DNA of 64,000 nucleotides, taken from contig CAVTVU010000007.1 in NCBI GenBank assembly GCA_963738305.1, positions 298,766-362,765 on the forward strand. Direction: 5' to 3'. Each line of letters begins with the position of its first letter. Within the stretch, counting starts at the first letter, position 1. This DNA is from JBBRHQ01 sp963738305 (lineage in GTDB: Bacteria > Actinomycetota > Thermoleophilia > Solirubrobacterales > 70-9). The position numbers were made by a program, and so were the translations under genes. Shown here in pieces: positions 8,423 through 15,677 of this stretch. Under the pieces are notes generated by a model. That model ran no database searches and had not been told where the DNA came from. It saw only the letters and a list, made by a program, of their open reading frames with translations.

Positions 8423-9982
8423 CTAGGCGCGGTCTTCCGCCGCCGCCAGCTGCGCTTCCGGCACGGCCGGCTGCTCGCCCTCCGGGATGTCCTCAACTCG
8501 CACGTGAGGGTGGCGGAAGATGTAGACGAGGAGGGTGAGCAGGAGGGCGGCGGTCAGGGCGAAGCCGGTCTCGACCCGGCGCGAGGTGTCGGAGATCAGC
8601 GGCAAGAGGTTCCAGCCGACGAAGAAGACAGCGCAGGAGATCCAGCGGACCGAGGCCCGCTTCACCTGGCCCTGCGCGAGGCATGCCTGGTTGATCGTCA
8701 CCGCCGACAGGTAGAGCCCCATGCCCGCCGTGACCAGCAACAAGCCGATCCTCTCGTATGTGAACTTCTTCGAGAAGGCGATCTGCATCAGCTCCGGGCC
8801 GGCGATCAGGACGGCCAAGGCGACGATCCCTGTGAACGCCCCGATCGCCTTCAGGACCAGCCAGATGGAGCTGTGGAACTCGTCCTCGCTGGACTCCTCG
8901 CTGCTCGTGTGGAGGCTGGTCAGGTGGGGGAGGATGCTGGTCGAGACCGCTTGGAAGAGCTGCAGCGGGGCGCGGGCGATCATCAGCACGTTGAAGATGA
9001 ACCCGGCGGCGGCTGCCCCCTCGAGCCCGCGGACGATCAGCGGGCCGGCGTTGAGGAAGGTCTGTTCGCTGAACATGATCAGCAGCACCGCGGCGGCGAA
9101 GCCGGTGCCGTGGGTGAGGCTGAACTCCGGTGCCGCCTCGGGACCGCCGCCAGGACCCTCGGCGGAGTCGACGTCGAACGCTGGCTGTTCTTCGGAATAA
9201 ATGCCCGCCGCTTCCTCCGAGGGAGCGTCAGCGACCGGTGATCCCCCCGAAGGGGGGATTCGTCCCGGAGCGGCGGGGTCGCTGGCAGGAGCCGCTTCGC
9301 GTCCGGGGACGGCGGGGTTTATGGCGGGCTGCGGTTGGGCGCTTCTCGTTGCCTGTCTGGCGAACGCCAGCGGAACTACGAGCAGGCTGAGGCTGGGGGC
9401 GGCGACTATTCCGATTGCCACCGCGTCCTGGCCGCTGAGGATGCCGATCGCGACCAGCACAGCGAAGATCGTGCGGAAGAATGACTCCGAGAGGATCAGC
9501 GCCGTGAACAGGCCGAAGCGTCGGTGACCGGCCAGGTATCCGCGCGCGAAGTAACTGGCCGCGTAGAAGAGGACCGCGGAGCAGAAGATCCAGTACAGGG
9601 TCTGGTTGCCCTCCAGCAGGTCGTCCTGGATCGGACTTCGAAGGGCCAGAGCGAGTACCGCGAAGCAAAGGGCCAGCCCGAGCTGGATCTTTGCCGCCAC
9701 GCGCACCGGCTCGCCGATCGACTCGGAATGCACCAGACGCTCGGAGATGTGACGCGAAAGGAGCTGGTCGATCGGGCGGTAGAGGGTGGAGACGGTGATG
9801 AACACGGCCGACCACAGCACGGTGATCTGCCCGTAATCGGGCTTGGAGAGGACGTGCGAGGCGATGACGAAGTAGAGGTAGGTGATGGCGCCGGTGAGTC
9901 CGACGCCAATCGAGAGGAAGCCCGCCGTCTTGCCGTAATCGACCGCGCCCCGCGCGGCGGCTTCTTTCCGCTCTTCGCTCAA
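8423..9982 (-). CDS. Polysaccharide flippase (MOP/Wzx-MATE superfamily)
   Basis: A multi-spanning protein (519 residues, about 12 hydrophobic segments) of the lipid-linked oligosaccharide flippase type. It begins with a short polar N-terminus and the first helix (TAGFLSIGVGLTGAITYLYF). Residues about 211-288 are a hydrophilic Pro/Ala/Gly/Glu-rich insert between the two six-helix halves, far longer than the usual cytoplasmic loop. Its DNA carries a perfect 8-bp GC palindrome and a GAATAAATG motif resembling the dispersed repeats at 14.7 and 46.2 kb. The gene sits 6 bp after the GT2 gene and likely acts with it in cell-surface polysaccharide export; substrate unknown. Confidence 0.75.
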   Translation of the reverse strand: MSEERKEAAARGAVDYGKTAGFLSIGVGLTGAITYLYFVIASHVLSKPDYGQITVLWSAVFITVSTLYRPIDQLLSRHISERLVHSESIGEPVRVAAKIQLGLALCFAVLALALRSPIQDDLLEGNQTLYWIFCSAVLFYAASYFARGYLAGHRRFGLFTALILSESFFRTIFAVLVAIGILSGQDAVAIGIVAAPSLSLLVVPLAFARQATRSAQPQPAINPAVPGREAAPASDPAAPGRIPPSGGSPVADAPSEEAAGIYSEEQPAFDVDSAEGPGGGPEAAPEFSLTHGTGFAAAVLLIMFSEQTFLNAGPLIVRGLEGAAAAGFIFNVLMIARAPLQLFQAVSTSILPHLTSLHTSSEESSEDEFHSSIWLVLKAIGAFTGIVALAVLIAGPELMQIAFSKKFTYERIGLLLVTAGMGLYLSAVTINQACLAQGQVKRASVRWISCAVFFVGWNLLPLISDTSRRVETGFALTAALLLTLLVYIFRHPHVRVEDIPEGEQPAVPEAQLAAAEDRA

Positions 9983-9988
9983 CTGCGC

Positions 9989-11005
9989 CTAGGCGCCGAT
10001 CCGCTCGGTCGCCTCGGGCTCGGGCGTTTCGGCGCCGTCGCCGTAATGGGAGGGGGGAACCCCGAGGGCGAGCTCGACCCGGCGGACTCGCTCGAACACG
10101 CGCTGCGTCATCACCCGCTGGCCGGCCAGGAGGTCGCCGAGGATGCCGAGCGCCAGCAGCTGCACGGCGGCGATGAAGAGGACCGCGCCGAGGATCAGCG
10201 ACTGGATGTGCCCGGTGCTGTCGCCCTGGAAGATCGCGTCGATCAGGAATGGGCTCCAGGCCAGCAACGCCAGCACCGCCACCACCGCGGCCAGGGTGGC
10301 GAAGACGCGCAGCGGCTCATACCGGGTGTAGATGCGGCCGATCGCGAGGCTGTTGCGGCGGACATAGCCACCGGTCGAGTCGAACAGCCTCGATTCCCGC
10401 GTCTTGGCGTTGGTACCGATCTCCACCTGGTCCACGGCGACGAGCATCTTTCCCGCCTGGATCAGGCTCTCGAGGGTGTAGGTGAAGTTGTCAACCACGA
10501 GCAGTTGCAGCGCGGCCTCGCGGTTGTAGGCGCGAAACCCCGAGGTGGCGTCGGAGATCTCCGTCCCCGAGAGGCGGCGCACCACCCAGCTGCCCAGCTT
10601 CTGGAGGGCCTTCTTGGCGCCGGAGAAGTGCTCGATCTGACTCACCTGGCGATCGCCGACGACCATGTCGGCCTCGCCGGCCAGGATCGGCGCCAGCAGC
10701 TTCGGAATGTCCTCCCCCCGGTACTGGTTGTCGGCGTCGGTGTTGACGATCAGCTCGGCCCCGAGCTTCAGGCTGGCGTCCAAACCCGCCTGGAAGGCCG
10801 CCGCGAGGCCCTTGTTGTTGGTCAGCCTGACGATGTGCTCGACCCCGTGCTCGCGGGCCACGTCCACGGTGCGGTCTGAGGAGCCGTCGTCGATCACGAG
10901 CAACTCGACCTCGTCGACTCCAGCGATCTGCCGCGGCAGATCGGCGATCGTCTCGGGCAGGGTCGCCTCCTCGTTGAGGCAGGGAATCTGGATGATCAGC
11001 TTCAC
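9989..11005 (-). CDS. Family 2 glycosyltransferase (DPM1/GtrB-like) with C-terminal membrane helices
   Basis: The GT-A domain begins LIIQIPCLNEEATLPETI, then LLVIDDGSSDRTVDVA (nucleotide binding), VNTDADNQY (DxD-type metal site) and the DATSGFRAYNREA acceptor motif. Two C-terminal transmembrane segments follow (about residues 245-305). This is the dolichol/polyprenyl-phosphate sugar transferase layout, acting at the inner face of the membrane. The GTG at 11005 is chosen because the conserved domain starts immediately after it and because a TACGCT box lies 11 bp upstream (11017-11022, minus strand). It precedes the flippase gene in the same operon. Confidence 0.82.
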   Translation of the reverse strand: MKLIIQIPCLNEEATLPETIADLPRQIAGVDEVELLVIDDGSSDRTVDVAREHGVEHIVRLTNNKGLAAAFQAGLDASLKLGAELIVNTDADNQYRGEDIPKLLAPILAGEADMVVGDRQVSQIEHFSGAKKALQKLGSWVVRRLSGTEISDATSGFRAYNREAALQLLVVDNFTYTLESLIQAGKMLVAVDQVEIGTNAKTRESRLFDSTGGYVRRNSLAIGRIYTRYEPLRVFATLAAVVAVLALLAWSPFLIDAIFQGDSTGHIQSLILGAVLFIAAVQLLALGILGDLLAGQRVMTQRVFERVRRVELALGVPPSHYGDGAETPEPEATERIGA

Positions 11006-11053
11006 GCGCCCGATCAAGCGTAACCGCGCCGTCCCCGGTGAGCGGTGTGCCGC

Positions 11054-11080
11054 TTGAGAGGGGCTCTGCCCGGGTACACT
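11054..11080 (+). promoter_or_regulatory. Promoter of the rib operon
   Basis: TACACT (11075-11080) is a good -10 and TTGAGA (11054-11059) a plausible -35 at a 15-bp spacing, or CTTGAG at 16 bp. The predicted start near 11087 gives a leader of about 40 nt, in contrast to the leaderless genes nearby. An AGGGGA Shine-Dalgarno precedes the ribD GTG. Confidence 0.5.
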
Positions 11081-11082
11081 GG

Positions 11083-11105
11083 TTGACTGACCAGTCAATC
11101 AGTCA
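11083..11105 (+). promoter_or_regulatory. TetR-type operator overlapping the rib operon start site
   Basis: TTGACTG-AC-CAGTCAA is a perfect 7-bp inverted repeat (11083-11098). A further inverted half-site TCAGTCA follows (11099-11105), also complementary to TGACTGA at 11084-11090. It sits immediately downstream of the -10, over the predicted transcription start, an ideal place for repression. The symmetry and sequence resemble TetR-family operators. No regulator gene is next to it. Confidence 0.5.
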
Positions 11106-11126
11106 GATCGAAGCCCCAAGGGGACC

Positions 11127-12257
11127 GTGATCGACGCCGCAGCCACAGATCGCAGACTCGAGGACCGGCACCTCCGGCGGGCGCTCGAGCTGGCCGAGGG
11201 GGGCCGTGGCAGGGTCAGCCCCAACCCGATGGTCGGCGCGGTGATTGCCGACGCCCGCAGCGAGGTGATCGGCGAGGGCCATCACGCCGAGCTCGGCGGC
11301 CCTCATGCCGAGCGGGCGGCGATCTACGACTGCCGCGCCCGCGGCAAGGACCCGGCGGGGGCGACGATGTACGTGACTCTCGAGCCCTGCGCGCATCATG
11401 GTCGCCAGCCGCCCTGCACCGAGGCGATCCTCGAGGCCGGCGTCGGGCGGGTCGTGATCGCCTCCGAGGACCCTTCCGAGAAGGCCGCGGGCCGGGGCCC
11501 GGGGATCCTGCGCGACGGCGGGGTCGGGGTCTCCTTTGCGCAGGGGGCGATTGCCGCTGACGCGAGGCTGCTCAATCAACCCTTCCGCAAGCACGCCCGC
11601 AGCGGCCGCCCGCTGGTCATCCTGAAGACGGCGATCTCGCTCGACGGCCGGGTGGCCGGGGCATCGGGGGAGCCGATCTGGATCACCGGTCCTGCCAGCC
11701 GCTCGCTGGTCCATGGCTGGCGCGCCGAGGCCGACGCCGTCGCGGTCGGGATCGGCACCGCCCTGGCCGACGATCCGCTGCTGACCGCGCGCGAGGTCGA
11801 AGCCTTCCGCCAGCCCGCTCGGGTCGTCTTCGACTCGAACGCGCGCCTGCCCCTGGACTCGAAGCTGGTGCGAAGCGCCGGTGAGGCGCCCCTCCTGGTG
11901 GTCGCCTCGGCGGAAGCCGAACGCTCCCGGCTCGATGGCCTTCGCGGCGCCGGGGCGGAGGTCCTCGTGACCTCCGGGCGCAACCCCTCGGAGCGGTTGA
12001 TGGCGGCGCTCGACGACCTCGGACGCCGGGGCGTGACCAGCCTCTTCCTCGAAGGCGGCCCGCGCATGGCTGCGGCGTTCGCCGCGGCCGGCGAGATCGA
12101 CGAGACGCGGCTCTTCGTCGCACCCGTCCTGCTGGGCGATGCACGCGTCGCTCCGCAGGCGGAGGGCAGGATCGAGGCGACGCACAGCGGCCGGAGCTTG
12201 AATCTCGAAGAGGTCGGCGAGGACGTGCTGATCCGCGCCCGGCTGAGGGAGTGGTAG
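11127..12257 (+). CDS. ribD: Bifunctional diaminohydroxyphosphoribosylaminopyrimidine deaminase / reductase
   Basis: It catalyses the second and third steps of riboflavin synthesis: deamination, then NADPH-dependent reduction of the ribosylamino pyrimidine. The N-terminal deaminase (residues ~1-150) has zinc site HAERAAI and PCAHHGRQPPC. The C-terminal reductase (~155-376) has the DHFR-like AISLDGRVAG start and LFLEGGPRMAAAF. It is full length at 376 residues. GTG start with an AGGGGA ribosome-binding site. First gene of ribD-ribE-ribBA-ribH; the ribE ATG follows its stop by 2 bp. Confidence 0.95.
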   Translation: MIDAAATDRRLEDRHLRRALELAEGGRGRVSPNPMVGAVIADARSEVIGEGHHAELGGPHAERAAIYDCRARGKDPAGATMYVTLEPCAHHGRQPPCTEAILEAGVGRVVIASEDPSEKAAGRGPGILRDGGVGVSFAQGAIAADARLLNQPFRKHARSGRPLVILKTAISLDGRVAGASGEPIWITGPASRSLVHGWRAEADAVAVGIGTALADDPLLTAREVEAFRQPARVVFDSNARLPLDSKLVRSAGEAPLLVVASAEAERSRLDGLRGAGAEVLVTSGRNPSERLMAALDDLGRRGVTSLFLEGGPRMAAAFAAAGEIDETRLFVAPVLLGDARVAPQAEGRIEATHSGRSLNLEEVGEDVLIRARLREW

Positions 12258-12259
12258 GG

Positions 12260-12865
12260 ATGTTCTCGGGCCTTGTCGCTGACCTGGGCACGGTCGAGGC
12301 CCTCGAGACCGGGCCCGACGGCGCGACGCTCCGGGTCTCCACCGGGCTGGCCGGCGGAATCGCCGCCGGAGACTCGGTCGCGGTAAACGGCGTTTGCCTG
12401 AGCGCCGTGGACGTCGGCGGGGGCGGTTTCGAGGCCGAGGCGATGACGCAGACCCTCGACCTGACCTCGCTGGGGGCTCTGCGGGCCGGTGATCGGGTCA
12501 ACCTGGAGCTGGCGCTCCGCCCCTCCGACAGACTCGGTGGCCACATCGTCCAGGGCCACGTCGACGGCACGGCCGAGGTTCTCTCCGTCGATGAGGAGGG
12601 CTTCTCACGGCGCCTTCGCCTGCGACTTGAGCCCGGCCTCTCCCGTTACGTGGTGGAGCGCGGATCCGTCGCGCTGGACGGGGTCAGCCTAACGGTCGCC
12701 GCGCTCGGCGAGGACTGGTTCGAGGTGGCGCTGATCCCGGAGACCCTGGAACGGACGACCCTCGGCGCCGCCGCGCCGGGCCGCGCGATCAATCTGGAGT
12801 GCGACCTGCTGGCCAAGCACGTAGAACGCCTGCTGTCACCATTGGCGGGCGATGACGGAAGGTGA
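12260..12865 (+). CDS. ribE: Riboflavin synthase alpha chain
   Basis: It dismutates two 6,7-dimethyl-8-ribityllumazines to riboflavin. Two lumazine-binding repeats are visible: the first begins MFSGLVADLGTV and contains VNGVCLSA, the second begins GGHIVQGHVDGT and contains LDGVSLTV. The ATG at 12260 is preferred over the GTG at 12251 because MFSG is the near-invariant family N-terminus. It overlaps ribBA by 14 bp if ribBA starts at 12852. Confidence 0.95.
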   Translation: MFSGLVADLGTVEALETGPDGATLRVSTGLAGGIAAGDSVAVNGVCLSAVDVGGGGFEAEAMTQTLDLTSLGALRAGDRVNLELALRPSDRLGGHIVQGHVDGTAEVLSVDEEGFSRRLRLRLEPGLSRYVVERGSVALDGVSLTVAALGEDWFEVALIPETLERTTLGAAAPGRAINLECDLLAKHVERLLSPLAGDDGR

Positions 12866-14189
12866 GCGCATGACCGAGACGAGTCAGATCGAGACCGGAC
12901 CCAGGACCCGCAGCGGCGAGAGCCCTTTCTCGACGATCGAGGAAGCAATCGACGAGATCCGGCGGGGGCGCATGATCGTCGTCTGCGACGGGGCCGACCG
13001 CGAGAACGAGGGCGACCTGGTGATGGCGGCGCAGTTCGCGACGCCTGAGGCCGTCAACTTCATGGCCAAGGAGGCCCGCGGGCTGATCTGCCTGGCGTTG
13101 ACGCCGGATCGCTGCGATCGCCTCGGCCTGCGGCTGATGACGGCCAAGAACGAGGCACCCCTTCAGACCGCCTTCACAGTCACGATCGAGGCAGCGTCGG
13201 GGGTGACGACCGGGATCAGCGCCCAGGACCGCGCCCACACGATCCAGGTCGCGGTGGACCCCGAGGCGGGCCCCTCCGACATCGTCGTCCCCGGTCACCT
13301 CTTCCCGTTGAAGGCGAAGGAGGGCGGGGTGCTGGAGCGCACCGGCCACACCGAGGCCAGCATCGACCTGGCCCGGCTGGCGGGACTCAACCCGTCCGGG
13401 CTGATCTGCGAGGTGATGAACGACGACGGCACCATGGCTCGGGTCCCCGACCTGATCCCGTACTGCCTGCGCCACGACCTGAGGATGATCACCGTCGCCG
13501 ACCTGATCGCGTACCGGCGGCGGACCGAGAAGCTGGTCGAGCGGGTGGTCGCCACTGCCCTGCCGACCTCGATCGGCGATTTCTCCGCCATCGGCTACCG
13601 CTCACTGATCGACGACAAGCACCACATGGCGATGGTCAAGGGGGAGGTGGCGGGCGCCGAGGACGTCCTCGTACGAGTCCACAGCGAATGCCTCACCGGG
13701 GACGTCTTCCACAGCCTGCGCTGCGACTGCGGCGAGCAACTCGAGGCGGCGCTGGCGATGATCGAGCGGGAAGGGCAGGGTGTCCTGCTCTACCTCTCCC
13801 AGGAGGGCCGGGGGATCGGGTTGCTCAACAAGCTCCGCGCCTACAAGCTGCAGGAGGAGGGGGCCGACACGGTCGAGGCCAACCTGCAGCTCGGCCTGCC
13901 GGCCGACCTGCGCGACTACGGCATCGGCGCGCAGATCCTCGGCGACCTGGGGCTGACCAGCATTCGAATCCTCACCAACAACCCGAAGAAGATCGTCGGG
14001 CTCGAGGGCTACGGCCTCTCGGTCACCGAGCAGGTCCCGATCGAGGCCGCGCCCAACGCCCACAATGAGGACTACCTCCGGGCCAAACGCGACAAGCTGG
14101 GCCACTCGCTGCACCACCAGGGCCTCGCCTTCGACGAGGAGATGCTCCACGACGAGCACGAGCGCGACTCCTCGGGCCGGGATGGCTGA
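12852..14189 (+). CDS. ribBA: Bifunctional DHBP synthase / GTP cyclohydrolase II
   Basis: It provides both precursors of riboflavin. The N-terminal RibB domain (to about residue 225) makes 3,4-dihydroxy-2-butanone 4-phosphate and has DRENEGDLVMAA and NDDGTMAR. The C-terminal RibA domain opens the GTP imidazole ring. It has the zinc cysteines in HSECLTGDVFHSLRCDCG and the loop SQEGRGIGLLNK. Both active sites are complete. ATG 12852 overlaps ribE; an internal ATG at 12870 is an alternative. The last 8 bp overlap ribH. Confidence 0.94.
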   Translation: MTEGERMTETSQIETGPRTRSGESPFSTIEEAIDEIRRGRMIVVCDGADRENEGDLVMAAQFATPEAVNFMAKEARGLICLALTPDRCDRLGLRLMTAKNEAPLQTAFTVTIEAASGVTTGISAQDRAHTIQVAVDPEAGPSDIVVPGHLFPLKAKEGGVLERTGHTEASIDLARLAGLNPSGLICEVMNDDGTMARVPDLIPYCLRHDLRMITVADLIAYRRRTEKLVERVVATALPTSIGDFSAIGYRSLIDDKHHMAMVKGEVAGAEDVLVRVHSECLTGDVFHSLRCDCGEQLEAALAMIEREGQGVLLYLSQEGRGIGLLNKLRAYKLQEEGADTVEANLQLGLPADLRDYGIGAQILGDLGLTSIRILTNNPKKIVGLEGYGLSVTEQVPIEAAPNAHNEDYLRAKRDKLGHSLHHQGLAFDEEMLHDEHERDSSGRDG

Positions 14190-14673
14190 GGCCGTGGAAT
14201 TCCACGAGGCCTTCTCCGAGGACGAGCGAAAGGACCTGGCGCGCCTCGAGTTCGCTGTGGTCTGCGCCCGCTTCTACGATGAGATCGCAGCCCGGCTCTG
14301 CAACGGGGCGGCCGAGGGGTTCGAGCTGGCCGGGGTGAGTGAGGCGTCGGTGCACGAGTACGGGGTCCCCGGCTCGTTCGAGCTGCCCTTCGGGGCCAAG
14401 CTCTGCGCCGAGACCGGGCGCTTCGCCGGGGTGGCCTGCCTCGGAGTCGTGATCCGCGGCGAGACCGACCACTACGACTACGTCTGCGCCGAGACCGCTC
14501 GCGGGGTGCAGGACGTGCAGCTCTCCACCGGAGTCCCCTGCGCCTTCGGCGTGATCACCTGCGAGACCATGGACCAGGCGCTGGCCCGGGCCGGCGGGGA
14601 CAAGCGGGACCAGGGGCGCGGCGCCGCCCTCACTGTGGCGCGGATGGCGCTTCTCCGCCGGCAGCTGGCCTGA
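14182..14673 (+). CDS. ribH: 6,7-dimethyl-8-ribityllumazine synthase
   Basis: It condenses the RibB and RibD-pathway products to lumazine and forms icosahedral or pentameric shells. Conserved features are the N-terminal strand with Phe (FAVVCARFYDEI), VPGSFELPFGAK and CLGVVIRGETDHYDYV (catalytic His). 163 residues. ATG 14182 overlaps the ribBA stop, completing a four-gene riboflavin operon. A short AACTG-CGG-CAGTT hairpin just after the stop belongs to a repeat element. Confidence 0.93.
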   Translation: MAEAVEFHEAFSEDERKDLARLEFAVVCARFYDEIAARLCNGAAEGFELAGVSEASVHEYGVPGSFELPFGAKLCAETGRFAGVACLGVVIRGETDHYDYVCAETARGVQDVQLSTGVPCAFGVITCETMDQALARAGGDKRDQGRGAALTVARMALLRRQLA

Positions 14674-14725
14674 ATAACTGCGGCAGTTGCTCTCGCGGAG
14701 CGGAGGAGGCGGCGCAGTGGTTCTC
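14672..14725. repeat. Dispersed palindromic repeat, short copy between convergent genes
   Basis: It contains GAATAACTG (14672-14680) and a small inverted repeat. A GC-rich part, read on the minus strand, aligns with one arm of the composite element at 46.2-46.5 kb: both contain GCGCCGCC ... CCTCCGCTCC ... GCGAG after a GAACNAC start. It fills the gap between ribH and the convergent hot-dog gene and could also act as a bidirectional terminator. Confidence 0.5.
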
Positions 14726-15448
14726 TCAGGCGGACGGGGTGGACACTCCGCTGACCTCGATCTGGATCGCCCGGGCGGCGGCCCTCAGCCGGCCGTCCTC
14801 GGAGAAGATCGCACAGCCCGCCTCGTGCTTTCGCCGCCGGTCGCTGATTGGCCAGGCCATGACCACGTGCGGTTCGCCGGCCGGGACAGGCTCGAGCAGG
14901 CGTGCCGAGAGCCGTCCGAGCATCGCCAGCAGGCCGGGCTTGCGCAGCTCGGCCGCGAAGTAGGTCGGGCAGTCGAGGACCGCCCAGACGAACTCGGGCA
15001 GTACGGCGCCATCACGGGCGAGCCATTCCGCTTCTGGAGTCCAGGGAGTCGCGACGACCTCCCGGCCGGCGACTGGGCCCGCGAAGACCCGCTGTGAGTC
15101 CTCCCGCTGCGGGCCGCAGACGAAGCAGTGGCCGAAGATCTCATCGGTACTACGGTGGCGCTCACTCGCGTCCTTCGCATCGTCGAGCGCGATCGGGGGA
15201 GGAACCTCGATCTCGAGCGGAGTCGAGCAAGCCTCGGCAATCAGCACATCCCGGTGCTTGACCGCCACGGCGTCGGGCGCGAGGCGCTCGATCGAGAGCG
15301 GTTCGGAAAGCGGGACCGGCCTGCGCAGCGTCACCTCGGCGGGCTCGGGGACATGCGCGGCGAACAGTCCGCAGGAGTAGCCGCCCTGGCCGCTTCCGGC
15401 CGGTCCGTTGAAGTGTGGGGCGACCTCGATCCGGCTACCATCCTCCAT
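14726..15448 (-). CDS. Hot-dog fold (thioesterase-like) protein
   Basis: The N-terminal half has the hot-dog signature HFNGPAGSGQGGYSCGLFAAHV, with the helix that packs in the fold. The second half repeats a similar pattern (GHCFVCGP ... GLLAMLGRLSARLLEP), suggesting a double hot-dog protein acting on acyl-CoA or a related thioester. The ATG at 15448 is chosen because homology starts at MEDGSRIEVAPHFNG; longer starts would run into rpmB. Its start codon is only 4 bp from the divergent rpmB start, so each promoter lies in the other gene. No substrate can be assigned. Confidence 0.65.
   Translation of the reverse strand: MEDGSRIEVAPHFNGPAGSGQGGYSCGLFAAHVPEPAEVTLRRPVPLSEPLSIERLAPDAVAVKHRDVLIAEACSTPLEIEVPPPIALDDAKDASERHRSTDEIFGHCFVCGPQREDSQRVFAGPVAGREVVATPWTPEAEWLARDGAVLPEFVWAVLDCPTYFAAELRKPGLLAMLGRLSARLLEPVPAGEPHVVMAWPISDRRRKHEAGCAIFSEDGRLRAAARAIQIEVSGVSTPSA
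15436..15441 (+). promoter_or_regulatory. Probable -10 box of rpmB
   Basis: TACCAT ends 11 bp before the rpmB ATG, inside the first codons of the divergent hot-dog gene. No strong Shine-Dalgarno is seen. Confidence 0.4.
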
Positions 15449-15452
15449 CTCG

Positions 15453-15644
15453 ATGGCAAAGATATGCCACAGCTGCGGCAAGGGGCCGGCATTCGGCCAG
15501 TCTCGGAGCCGCTCGATGATCGCCACCAAGCGGCGCTTCGGGGCGAACCTGCAGAAGGTGCGGATCGACGACGGAGGCAGGCCCCGCCGGGTCTACGTCT
15601 GCACCCGTTGCCTGAAGGCGGACAAGGTCACCAAGGCGGCCTGA
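15453..15644 (+). CDS. rpmB: 50S ribosomal protein L28
   Basis: A 63-residue L28. It starts AKICHSCGKGPAFGQSRSRS and ends VYVCTRCLKADKVTKAA. The two CxxC pairs make it the zinc-binding C+ form. The start at 15453 matches the family N-terminus; in-frame extension to 15408 would add 15 unrelated residues. Confidence 0.93.
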   Translation: MAKICHSCGKGPAFGQSRSRSMIATKRRFGANLQKVRIDDGGRPRRVYVCTRCLKADKVTKAA

Positions 15645-15662
15645 GCCGCCCGCTGCCGGAGG

Positions 15663-15668
15663 TACATT
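15663..15668 (+). promoter_or_regulatory. Probable -10 box of fakA
   Basis: TACATT ends 9 bp before the fakA ATG, with no clear Shine-Dalgarno between. Confidence 0.4.
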
Positions 15669-15677
15669 CAGGGGCCG

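Noticed and set aside
11006..11126. FMN riboswitch upstream of ribD
   Set aside because: The 121-bp gap shows none of the RFN conserved stretches and is too short once the promoter and operator are placed.
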